Source of the DNA: CAYMKL01 sp964390805
Lineage (GTDB): Bacteria > Chloroflexota > Anaerolineae > VGOG01
Direction: 5' to 3'
DNA: 56,721 bases
Assembly (NCBI GenBank): GCA_964390805.1
Contig: CAYMKL010000032.1
Coordinates: forward strand, 1 to 56,721
Part shown: positions 30,825 to 41,800 of the stretch, piece by piece
How positions within the stretch are numbered: position 1 is the first letter of the stretch
Layout of the letters: the number at the start of each line of letters is the position of its first letter
The notes under the pieces: generated by a model
What the model was told of the DNA's origin: nothing
Database searches by the model: none
What the model saw: only the letters and a program-made list of their open reading frames with translations
Made by a program: the position numbers and the translations under genes

Positions 30825-33800
30825 ATGAAACCTCAACGCTCAAACAAGAAGCTTGCCCAAACTTTAGTCCACATACTTGTTCTACTACTCCTTGTTCCCA
30901 GTTGGCTGATTCCGACTCCAGGTTCTCTATCAACTGCCCTTGGAAGAGACGATTCGACCCTATCGTCAAGCCAGAGTGCCAACTATAAAATCACCGCTGA
31001 CGTTCTCGTCGAGGGTGGAGGGCCAGGAAACTCAGGCAACTACGGGATCTTTGACGCCATCGGTGATGCAGTCGAAGGTGGGGAATCAAACAGCGACAAT
31101 TTCACACTGTTCTCCGGCCCCATCCCTGTTTTGTATCCAGGTGACGTGTCCGAGTGGTCAATGGGCGTCCAGGAAGGCTGGAGCTACATCTCGCTGCCGC
31201 TGGACCCGATCACACCCTACACGGCCGAGGGCATGTGCAGTGAGATCAACAGCCAGGGCGGAAACGCGAGCGAATTTGACCGCTGGTACAATGATGACTG
31301 GGACAGCCACACCTGCGGCTCGCCCTCCAACGACTTCGACATCGAGCTGGGTTCAGGTTACTTCATTCGCAGCAACGCAGCCAGCACCTGGAGCATCGAA
31401 GGCGAGGAAGTGGCGACGAGTGTGCCGCTTGCCCTGCAGGTCGGTTGGAACTCCATCGGTGTACCTCATACCGATGCGTACACGGCCGAAAGCCTGTGCG
31501 ACGAGATTATCAACCAGGGGGTGACGGCTGTCGAGATTGACCGCTGGTACGCCGGTGGCTGGGACGGCCACATCTGCGGCTTGCCCTTCAACGATTTCTC
31601 CATCGAGATCGGCAAAGGCTACTTCGTCAGGGCCAGTTCGGCCGGCGTAGTGACGCCCGCGAGAATGGCTTCCTGGTCACGGAGACTCGAACCCGTGCTG
31701 CGTGCGCCGATATTGGACATCAAAACATGGATTGAACAGTACCAGACTTCGCTACCAACACAACCTCCAGTTGAAGGTAAAGCGCTTGAAGAGTATCCAC
31801 TTGCTCTGGGGCACAAAACCATATCCCTTGAGCCAACCTTGCCACAACATGAGTCTTTGGCTAGCACAACGCTTAATTCCACTGCCGATGCCTGCATACT
31901 TGAGGGCTACCCTACTGAGAACTTTGGTTCCACAACAGACATGTGGGCTGGTTATGACGATTATCTAAACCCTGATGGCGAGATTGTACGCAGTTTAGTG
32001 AAGTTCGATCTATCAACAATCCCGATAGGTTCAACGATCAACAGCGCAACGTTCGAAGCTTATCTAGTTGGTTCATGGGACTATCCCAACCGCTATCGTG
32101 ACATCGCTGTTTACCGTATAACAGGATCATGGTCTGAGGGCAGCGTCACTTGGGTCAACAAGCCTGGCTTCTTCAGCGACTCTTATGATTCGAGGTCGAT
32201 AGAGACAGAGGCTTGGGATTGGCATTCGTGGGATGTAAAAGGTCTGGTCCAAGAGTGGGTAAATGGCACCTATAGTAACCATGGGTTAATGCTCCGTGGT
32301 CCTGAGCAATCTGGCGCCGACTCTGCTTGGAGGAGTTTCTCGACAAAAGAGGGCTCTTATCCACCACGTTTGATCGTTGATTTCACGCCACCGCCCATCT
32401 GCTACAGCCTGACTACCAGTGTGGATCCCAGCGGCAGTGGAACGGTCAGCGTGAGTCCTGCACCCAACTGTGAAGGGGACAAGTATACCTCAGGCACTCA
32501 AGTGCAACTCACGGCCAACCCCGCCTCGGGCTACAGCTTCAGTCACTGGAGTGGCGATGCCTCAGGCAGTGCCAACCCTACCACCATCACCATGGACGGC
32601 AACAAGTCGGTCACCGCCCACTTCAGTCAGATCTGCTACAGCCTGGCCACCGGTGTGGATCCCAGTGGCGGTGGGACAGTCAGCATGAGTCCTGCCCCCA
32701 ACTGCGAAGGGGACAAGTACACCGCAGGCACTCAAGTGCAACTGACGGCCAACCCCGCCTCGGGCTACAACTTCAGCCACTGGAGTGGCGATGCCTCAGG
32801 CAGTGCCAACCCTACCACCATCACCATGGACGGCAACAAGTCGGTCACCGCCCACTTCAGTCAGATCTGCTACAGCCTGGCCACCGGTGTGGATCCCAGT
32901 GGCGGTGGGACAGTCAGCATGAGTCCTGCCCCCAACTGCGAAGGGGACAAGTACACCGCAGGCACTCAAGTGCAACTGACGGCCAACCCCGCCTCGGGCT
33001 ACAACTTCAGCCACTGGAGCGGCGATGCCTCAGGCAGCGACAACCCCACCACCATCACCATGGATGGTAACAAGTCGGTCACCGCCCACTTCAGTCAGAT
33101 CTGCTACAGCCTGACCACCAGTGTGGATCCCGGTGGCGGTGGAACGGTGAGCGTGAGCCCTGCCCCCAACTGCGAAGGGGACAAGTACGCCTCAGGCACT
33201 CAAGTGCAACTCACGGCCAACCCCGCCTCGGGCTACAGCTTCAGCCACTGGAGTGGCGATGCCTCAGGAAGTGCCAACCCCACCACCATCACCATGGATG
33301 GCAACAAGTCGGTCACCGCCCACTTCACTGACACTTCCTGCGGCCCCACCTACGTCGGCGGACCTATCACTTCCGACACCACTTGGACGGCCGCCTGTTC
33401 GCCCTATATTGTGACGTCCGACATCCTTGTCATGGGAGGCGTCCGCCTGACCATTGAGGCCGGGGTGGTGGTCAAGTTTGACCCGGGCAGTAGTCTAACC
33501 GTCAACGGACAACTGTTGGCTGAGGGAACGGCGGGCAACGAGGTGTACTTCACCTCGCTCAAAGACGACAGCGTGGGAGGGGACACCAACGGGGATGACA
33601 GCACCACCGCACCAGCCAGAGGGGATTGGAGTTATATCTTGTTGGAGGGTGGTCAAGCCACCCTGGACTACACTGTGGTGCGCTACGGTGGATATGGTGC
33701 TGGATGGACCAGAGGCAATATCTGGGTCTCGTCCAGTGGCTCTTCGCTAACGATCAGCAACAGCACCATCAGCGAGAGTCAGAGCGCGGGTATCTATATC

Positions 33801-36800
33801 AATGCCGATAGTAGCACAGTGGTGACCATCACCAACAGTAGCATCATCAACAACGGCGGGGACGCGATCTTTGTCGACTGTGGGGGTGGGGCGGGCGTGC
33901 CTGTTATGAGCGGCAACACCATGAGCGGGAACGGGGGCGTCCAGGGCGTCGTCCTTGAGGGCACGCTGGGCGTTAGTATGACCTTGCCCTTCCAGCCTGG
34001 GGTCACCTACGTGGTGCACTCGTTGACGGTGGGGGAGGGTGGAGCTCTGACCATCGAGGCTGGGGTGGTGGTGAAGTTTCGTACCCACACAGCCCTGACT
34101 GTTCACGGACAACTGTTGGCTGAGGGAACGGCGGGCAACGAGGTGTACTTCACCTCGCTNNNNNNNNNNNNNNNNNNNNNNNNNNNNNNNNNNNNNNNNN
34201 NNNNNNNNNNNNNNNNNNNNNNNNNNNNNNNNNNNNNNNNNNNNNNNNNNNNNNNNNNNGGTCTCGTCCAGTGGCTCTTCGCTAACGATCAGCAACAGCA
34301 CCATCAGCGAGAGTAACACCGCGGGTATCTATATCAATGCCGATAGCAGCACGGTGGTGACTGTCACCAACAGCAGCATCATCAACAATGGTGACAACGG
34401 CGTCCAAATTGGCGGTGGCGCCAGTGGCAATGTCATCGGCCCTGGCAATGTTGTTGCTTACAACGGCGGACACGGAATAGGCGTGTACAACCCAGATTCG
34501 CTGCACAATACCATCACCCAGAACAGCATCCATGACAACGATGGGATGGGCATTGACCTGGGAGATGGCGGCAACACCGAACTGGCCGCCCCGCTCATCA
34601 CCGACTTCGACCAGGGCGGTGGCATAGTGACGGGCACGGCCTGTCCAGGCTGTACAGTAGAGGTTTTCTCCGACAGTAGCGATGAGGGAGAGGTCTACGA
34701 AGGCCAAACGGCAGCCGATGGTGCTGGGAACTTTGTGTTCAACAAGTGCGCTCCTCTCACCGGCCCCCATCTGACCGCCACGGCCACCGATATGGCGGGG
34801 AACACCTCGGAGTTCTCCAGTCCGGCGGTGCCGCCGGGGCCCACCATCTCCGATGTCCGCACGACCAACGCGCGCGACACGTCGTTTACTGTCTCCTGGA
34901 TAACCAATGTGGACGCCACCAGCGAGGTTCACTACGGCACCGACCCAGCCAACCTGGACCAAGTCGCCTACGACGACCGGGGGGGAGAAACCAGCGACGA
35001 TACTCACTATGTCACTCTGCTGAGCCTGAGCCCGGACACTACCTACTACTTCGATGTAGCCTCCTGGGGGACGAGAGACGATAACGAGGGGGCACACTAC
35101 ATGGTGACCACCGGCCCTACGCTGGAAGTACCGGTATCGGACACCATTTACGGACAGGTCTTCAAGGAAGACGAGACGACGCCGGCTGAGGGGACGATAG
35201 TCTACATCACGCTGTTTGACGACGACCAAAATGGCAGCCCTGGGCAGGCGGCGCTGATGTCCAGCCTGGTGGACAGTAGTGGCTACTGGTACGCCAATCT
35301 GGGCAATGCCCGAACGGCCGATTTGGGTGACTATTTTGAGTACTCGGCGAGTGGGGACGAGATGGAACTGGAAGCGCAGGGGGCCAGCCATGGCACAGCC
35401 AGCCAGACAGTGGACACAGCCAATGATAGCCCGGCTCCATCCATGGTGCTTGGTTCCATTGAGCCACAGATCCGCCGCTGGGTTCCGGTAGGCGTGAGTG
35501 GTCCCTCGGCCCGTCATGGCCATGCCATGGTCTATGATCCCGAAGGAGAAGTGATCGTCCTCTTTGGCGGCTGGGACGAGAGTGGCCACCGACAGAATGA
35601 CACGTGGGAGTTCAACGGCTCGGTTTGGACTCATGTCATCCCGGACACCTCTCCCCCGCCCCGAGCCTTTCACAGCATGGTGTACGACTCGGCTCGCCAG
35701 CGGATCGTCCTCTTTGGAGGACAAAGTGATGGGGGTACGCTGGACGACACGTGGGAATATTACAATGACAACTGGGTTAAAGTCCTCCCCACGGATCACC
35801 CAACAGGACGATGGTCTCATGCTATGGCCTACGACCCTCATCGAGGTGATCGAGGGAAGGTGGTGCTGTTTGGGGGCTGGGACGGCGTAGATTCTCTCAA
35901 TGACACCTGGGAGTATGACGGTGAGACTGAGAACTGGTCGAAGATTACCATTGCACCACCAATTCCCTCGATTAGATACAACCACGCGATAGTCTACAAT
36001 GCTGATCGGAACCGAGTGATGCTCTTCGGGGGCTTCGATGGCAATAGCCTCAATAGCCTCAATGATAGCTGGGAGTATGATGGAAGTACATGGACCTTAC
36101 TTGGTCCTTGTGCAACACCACCAGCGAGGCATGGGCATCGTTTGGTCTACAACAGCAACTGGCACCGGGTTGTGCTGTTCGGTGGTCGCCAAAGCGAGAC
36201 GATCTTCCTCGATGACACCTGGGAGTATGACGGTAGCACATGGACGCAAATCCTCCTCGCTACGAGGCCCCAGCCTAGATCGCACTGCGGTCTTGCCTAT
36301 GACAGCGGCCGAGATCAAGTAGTTCTGTTCGGAGGATGGGATGGTTGGGACGGAACTCCGCGGTTTGACGACACTTGGGAGTACGGGCCGCCCATGGCCG
36401 ACCTGGAGATCAGCAAGACCGACAACCCGGATCCAGTCACAGCGGGAGGTGCCCTGACCTACACCCTCGCCGTGACCAACACGGGGCCGTCAGACGCCAC
36501 TGGCGTGACTGTCACCGATACTCTGCCTGCGGGAGTCACCTACGTCTCAGCTACGCCTAGTCAGGGCAGTCCCTGCAACGAGGCGGGCGGCACCATCATC
36601 TGCAACTTCGACTCCATAGCCAACGGGAACAATGTTGCGGTCACCATCGTCGTCACCGTTCATGCCTCGACCACAGGGACGCTCACCAACACGGCTGAGA
36701 TCACGGCCACCACGAGTGATCCCGATCCGAACAATAACACGACCACCGAGGAGACTGCTGTTGAGGGTGTGTGTATTCCAGGCGACTGCAATGGCGATGG

Positions 36801-38139
36801 GGTGGTGAACGCCGGCGACATCTCGGCGTGTGTGCTGGAAATCTTCGATGGCGATGGCATCCAGCCGGAGGATGCACCTGGCGGCACTTTCCCTGGTACT
36901 CCGTGCTGTGATTCCAACCAAGATGGAATCATAGATGCCGGGGACATCTCCTGCATTGTGCGGATCATCTTCTACGGTCCAGGCGCGTGCAGTGGTGGAA
37001 GTAATGTCAAGCCAACTGGCCAGCCTGTCCCACTTGGCCAGGCCGTGTCATTGGATGGTCCGGCCCTGGCTATCCCGGACGATGTACCAGCGTCACCTGC
37101 CGGCAGTGCGAACGTGCCGGTGAACTACACAGCCAATGGGCACAGCATCAGCAGTGTGATCTTGTCGGTGGATTATGACGAGGAATGGCTGAGCTTCGAT
37201 GCGACAGACGGCAATGGGGATGGCATCCCTGACACGGTTACCTTCAACTTACCGAGTGCATTCAATGGTTCGGTGACCTTTGATGCAACCGATACTGACG
37301 GTGAGTTGGATTTCTTCATGGCCGATCTTTTCCCGCCTCTGGCTTCACTATCAGATGGGGAGATTGTGTCCATTGAGCTGGATGTGGGGGAAGCGCCTGG
37401 TGGGACAGTGACGGTGGTTGGGTTCTCGCAGGACCCTGCGGCGTCGTTTGGCAATACGGAGGGTCAGAGCGTGCCGGGCACGACGGACGATGGTTCAGTG
37501 ATCATCGGTGGGTCTGCAGATCTGGTGATCGTCAAGGCTGACGATCCGGACCCTGTGATGGCTGGAGAGGTTCTGACGTACACGCTGAGCGTGACCAATA
37601 CTGGGCCGTCTAATGCCAGTGGCGTCATCGTGACCGATACTTTGCCTGTAGGTGTCACCTTTGAGTCGGCCACACCCAGTCAGGGTAGTCCGTGCGGTGA
37701 GGCCAGTGGCACTGTCACATGTAACCTGGGTACCATAGCTAGTGGCCACACTGCAACGGTCACAATCGCTGTCATTGTAGATGCCTCGGTCGCGGGCGTG
37801 CTCTCGAACAGGGCTGATGTCGCGGCCAGCACGAGTGATCCTGACACAGGCAACAACACGGCCACCGAAGACACCACAGTCGAAGGGTGTTACGACTTCG
37901 ATGGAGACGGGCAGGTGGATGTAGATGACGTCATGCGAGTGGCCAGCCGGTGGCGCACGTCATGTGACAATCCCGATCCCGACGATGATCCCGGTACGCC
38001 CAGCTATGAAGCCCGTTACGACCTCGACGGCGACTGTGACATAGACATCGTGGATATCATGATAGTGGTGACTCACTGGGGAGAGATCTGCTTTCCTGGG
38101 AGTGAGGCTTATCACTTGAATGTTTCGTCTGAGGAGTAG
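30825..38139 (+). CDS. Giant mosaic exoprotein 1 (kelch, DUF11, cohesin-like and dockerin-like modules)
   Basis: One gene broken by the N gap. Joining the halves needs a gap length divisible by 3; the homologous stretch predicts 165 nt, giving about 2,460 residues. Order: signal peptide; two ~80-residue GWSYISLPLD/GWNSIGVPHT repeats; a DNRLRE/CBM96-like domain (about 350-520); four 78-residue InlB-B-like repeats; right-handed beta-helix; Fn3 (from 34830); a carboxypeptidase-regulatory-like domain; a kelch propeller (35480-36390, RHGHAMVYD, VVLFGG, NDTWEYDG); DUF11; dockerin (GDCNGDGVVNAGDISACVLE and DSNQDGIIDAGDIS); cohesin-like (37060-37505); DUF11; and a C-terminal dockerin-like pair. It is presumably cell-surface or matrix. 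The ATG follows AGGGAG. Confidence 0.85.
32397..33332 (+). repeat. Four tandem 234-bp units inside exoprotein 1
   Basis: Units begin at 32397, 32631, 32865 and 33099, each starting ATCTGCTACAGCCTG and encoding 78 residues (CYSL..DPSG.GTVS.SPAPN to NKSVTAHF). Exact 234-bp spacing and high identity point to recent expansion or homogenisation. Confidence 0.95.
34160..34259. other. Assembly gap (100 N)
   Basis: A run of 100 N within duplicated beta-helix sequence. The 50 bases before it repeat 33508-33559, and the bases after it repeat sequence from 33725. By analogy the missing stretch is about 165 nt. The round 100-N size is a scaffolding placeholder. Confidence 0.98.
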
Positions 38140-38607
38140 AGAAGAAGCAAGCAAGAAGGAAGGGGGGAAACTCCCGTCGCCGAGGCCTCCTCGGGCATAG
38201 TGGAGAAACTTGATGTCGAGGATCTCACTGTCAGAGCTCAGCGCATCCTTGCCGGCACAGTCAAGGGCTCGCAAAGCCATTGGAACTCTGAGAGAACAGC
38301 TATCTACACTGATATTGCTGTTTCTGTTGAGCGTGAGATCAAAGGCTGTTCCGGCCAGAAAGAGATCTTGGTGAAGGTTCCGGGGGGAATCGTCGGTGAG
38401 ATAGCCATGCAGGCTTCCACTGCACCGACATTTGAGAATGGCGAGAGGGCGCTACTCTTCTTGGAACGCGAGGATGAAGCCTTTCGTGTCCTGGGTGGAT
38501 TTCAAGGTAAGCTTACCATTCAAGATGAGACTGTGCTGGGGCCAGGTGCCTCCTTGTCAGATTTTGTCGAGGAGATAGAGCAAATCATCGACCGGCAGGG
38601 ACCGTGA
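38140..38607 (+). pseudogene. Signal-less copy of the N-terminal domain of exoprotein 2
   Basis: From 38200 the frame reads VEKLDVEDLTVRAQRILAGT, KVPGGIVGEIAMQ and RALLFLERE. This parallels VEKLTLEELTNRASTIVRGV, EVPGGIVGEIGMT and VILFLEE in the gene at 38802. It is in the same frame as exoprotein 1 and separated only by its TAG stop (38137), with no signal peptide and no start codon placed after a ribosome-binding site. It could be a truncated duplicate, a former part of exoprotein 1 cut off by a stop, or a short GTG-started (38200) protein of 135 residues. The function of the domain is unknown. Confidence 0.55.
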
Positions 38608-38801
38608 GCACTGGCGGGGCGAGGAGGATTTCCCCTACAGGGTAGTTGATCACTGGGTAGCTCGGGCTGATGTTCTGTCAAAAGGCAGGAGGAGGTGGTG
38701 CTTTGTGCATGATGCTATGAGGGTGACCCCGACCAGTGGGGGCCAGTTTGAGTAGGAAGACAAAGTCTTCCTCAACAAGAGTGAATCAGGGGGTATCAGA
38801 A

Positions 38802-41800
38802 ATGAAGAAGTGGATTTTGCTTTCAAGTTGCCTATTGGTTGCAGCATTGATCGCCATGCTTTGGGTGGGTACCGTCTTTGCCGAAGTAGAGAAGCTCACT
38901 CTAGAGGAGCTAACCAATAGGGCCAGTACAATTGTCAGAGGGGTCGTGGTCAGGCTCAAGTCCCATTGGGACGAAGACCATGCTGTGATCTACACCTCAG
39001 TCACCATCTCCGTCACGGACCACGTGAAAGGAAGACCCGAGGCCGAGGAGATCATCATCGAAGTCCCCGGAGGGATAGTAGGGGAGATCGGGATGACAGT
39101 CTCAGACGTCCCGAGGTTTGAAAAGGGTGAGGAGGTGATCCTCTTCCTAGAGGAGTACTTCCAAGCGCTCCAAGTGGTGGGGTGGTTCCAAGGCAAGTAC
39201 ACCATCGTGGACAACATGGTGGTAGAGAAGAGGATACCGGTCAATCAGTTCATTGGCCAGATTCACGCCATCATGGAAAGGTCCGGTATCCGGATCGAGC
39301 CTACACCCACGGCAGAGAAAGGGCCGACGAAGCCTGCCATGGAGAAGTTCCGCCATGAGCGCCTGGATATCACCAACACCACCGAGGGGCCTAGGCCAGA
39401 GGCTCTTGGAGAGATTGCCCCATCTGAAGCCGCCGCTGGATGGACCAACATCATGACTGAAGGCTTTGAGGGCGCCTTCCCAGGGACGGAGTGGACTCTC
39501 GATGGAGATCCGACCTGGGATGAAACCTCTTACAGAGCCCATTCGGGTAGTTGGAGTGGCTACTGCGCTGATGGTGGTAGTAACCGGGTAGACCCACCCG
39601 GCCCGTACCCAAACAACGTGCGTGCCTGGATGGTCTACGGGCCCTTCAATCTTAGCGATGCCACGGATGCCGAGCTGCTGTTCTCCCACTGGACCAAGAC
39701 AGAGCCAAACTACGACTATCTCTTCGTCGGGGCCTCGATCAACGGCGCCAACTTCTATGGCACGGGCTACGGCGGCGACTGGGCATCCACGTGTGGCGGA
39801 TGGTGCGAGGAGGAGAACTTCGACCTAACCGATGTCTACACCCTGGGCAACCTCTGTGGCCAGTCCCAGGTGTGGATCGCGTTCAAGTTCCACAGCGACT
39901 CCAGCAACACGTACGAGGGTAGTTATCTGGACGACATTACCCTCCGGAAGGGGGATAATGGAGGCGATGTACCCCATATCGACAGTCTCAGTCCAGATCA
40001 TGGACCTGCCCACGCTGACGAATTGGGATCATGCGACTGTGCGGCCGATAGCACTCGTGTAACGATCAACGGCTCCGATTTCGGGAGCGCCCAAGGAACC
40101 AGTTATGTACGGTTCTGGCGTGTGGACTCCACGTACTATAATGCCTGCGTGGAGTCTTGGAGTGATACCCAAATCGTAGCCCGCGTGCCCGGTTGCGTTA
40201 GCAGCGGCGATGTGGTGGTTATCACTGACGGTGGCACCAGCAACGGGGTTTACTTCACGGTCACTTACTCCTATGGGGGAGGGAAGTGGCCCAAAGGGGG
40301 CTACCCGCAACCCATGTCGGAAGAGTATAGAGTGAATGCTAGCTCTGGTCCAACTGGGGCGTTAGCAGCCATTCACGCGGCGGCTGACACGTGGAGCAAC
40401 GTGATCTGCGCAGATTTCTTCTTCCGCTACGGTGGAACATCGGAGGAGAAAAGTTACGGCTACAACGGCGAGAACACCATCCTGTGGCAGGACTTGCCAA
40501 CTGGTATCCTAGGGGTGAACTCGACCGTGTGGTTCACTTCAGACCCTCACACTATCATCGAATTCGATATCGCCTTTAACACTGACTACACCTGGGGCAC
40601 GGATTGCAGCGCCGGCAAATACGATGTCCAATCAATCGGTGCCCACGAGTTGGGCCATGCCCTGCAATTGCTGGATCTCTACGACACTGCAGACGAAGAA
40701 AAGATCATGTATGGCAGGGGCAGCGCAGGTGAGTGTAAGAGAAACCTGCACCTTGCTGACATAGCTGGCATCTGCTACATCTACCCACTTGAAGCCAGGC
40801 CAGACTTGATTATTGAAGACATCTCTTGGAGTCCTGATCCCATTAGTGGAGATGACAACGTAGTTTTCACAGTCTACATCAGGAACCAAGGTGATGTTGA
40901 TACTAGCCCTTGGGGCCCTTTTGATGTTCAGTACTACATTGACGACTCAAATCTCGGTGAGTGGATCATTGATAACATAGCGGCGGGGACTACCATCTCT
41001 AGACAATTCACCTGGGACGCGAGTGCAGGCAATCACACTGTAAGTGCCTATGCTGATCATGGTGGCTTCATCCCTGAGAGCAATGAGAACAACAACGAAA
41101 GGGAGGAGTCCTTCTTTGTTCCTTGTCCAGACCCGCCGACTACTCCCTACAATCCGTCGCCTCCTGATGGGGCCACAGGCGTGTCCATCAACGCCGACCT
41201 GAGTTGGTCTGGGGGGCATCCTTGCCCTGGCGAGTCGGTCACCTACGACGTCTACTTCGACACCTCCGATCCCCCGACCACCCTGATCTGCGACGACGTG
41301 TCAAGTGCCACTTGCGATCCAGGGATACTAGACTACAACACCCACTACTACTGGCAAGTGGCGGCAAACGGGCTCAATGGTCCTAGCGATGGCCCAGTAT
41401 GGGACTTTCTCACTACATCTTGCCCAGATCCACCAACTACTCCCTATAATCCTTCCCCTGCCGATGGGGCCACAGGCGTGTCCATCAACGCCGACCTGAG
41501 TTGGTCTGGAGGGCATCCCTGCCCTGGTGAGTCAGTCACCTACGACGTCTACTTCGACACCTCCGATCCCCCGACCACCCTGATCTGCGACGACGTGTCA
41601 AGTGCCACTTGCGATCCAGGGATACTAGACTACAACACCCACTACTACTGGCAAGTGGCGGCAAACGGGCTCAATGGTCCTAGCGATGGCCCAGTATGGG
41701 ACTTTCTCACTACATCTTGCCCAGATCCACCAACTACTCCCTATAATCCTTCCCCTGCCGATGGGGCCACAGGCGTCTCCATCAACGCCGACCTGAGTTG

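Noticed and set aside
32397..33332. Regular repeats considered as a CRISPR array
   Set aside because: Units are 234 bp, contiguous and in frame; there are no short direct repeats with unique spacers.
34282..35985. 567-residue open frame on the minus strand
   Set aside because: Shadow of exoprotein 1; composition is rich in Val, Arg and His without domain signature, while the plus strand gives clear Fn3 and kelch modules.
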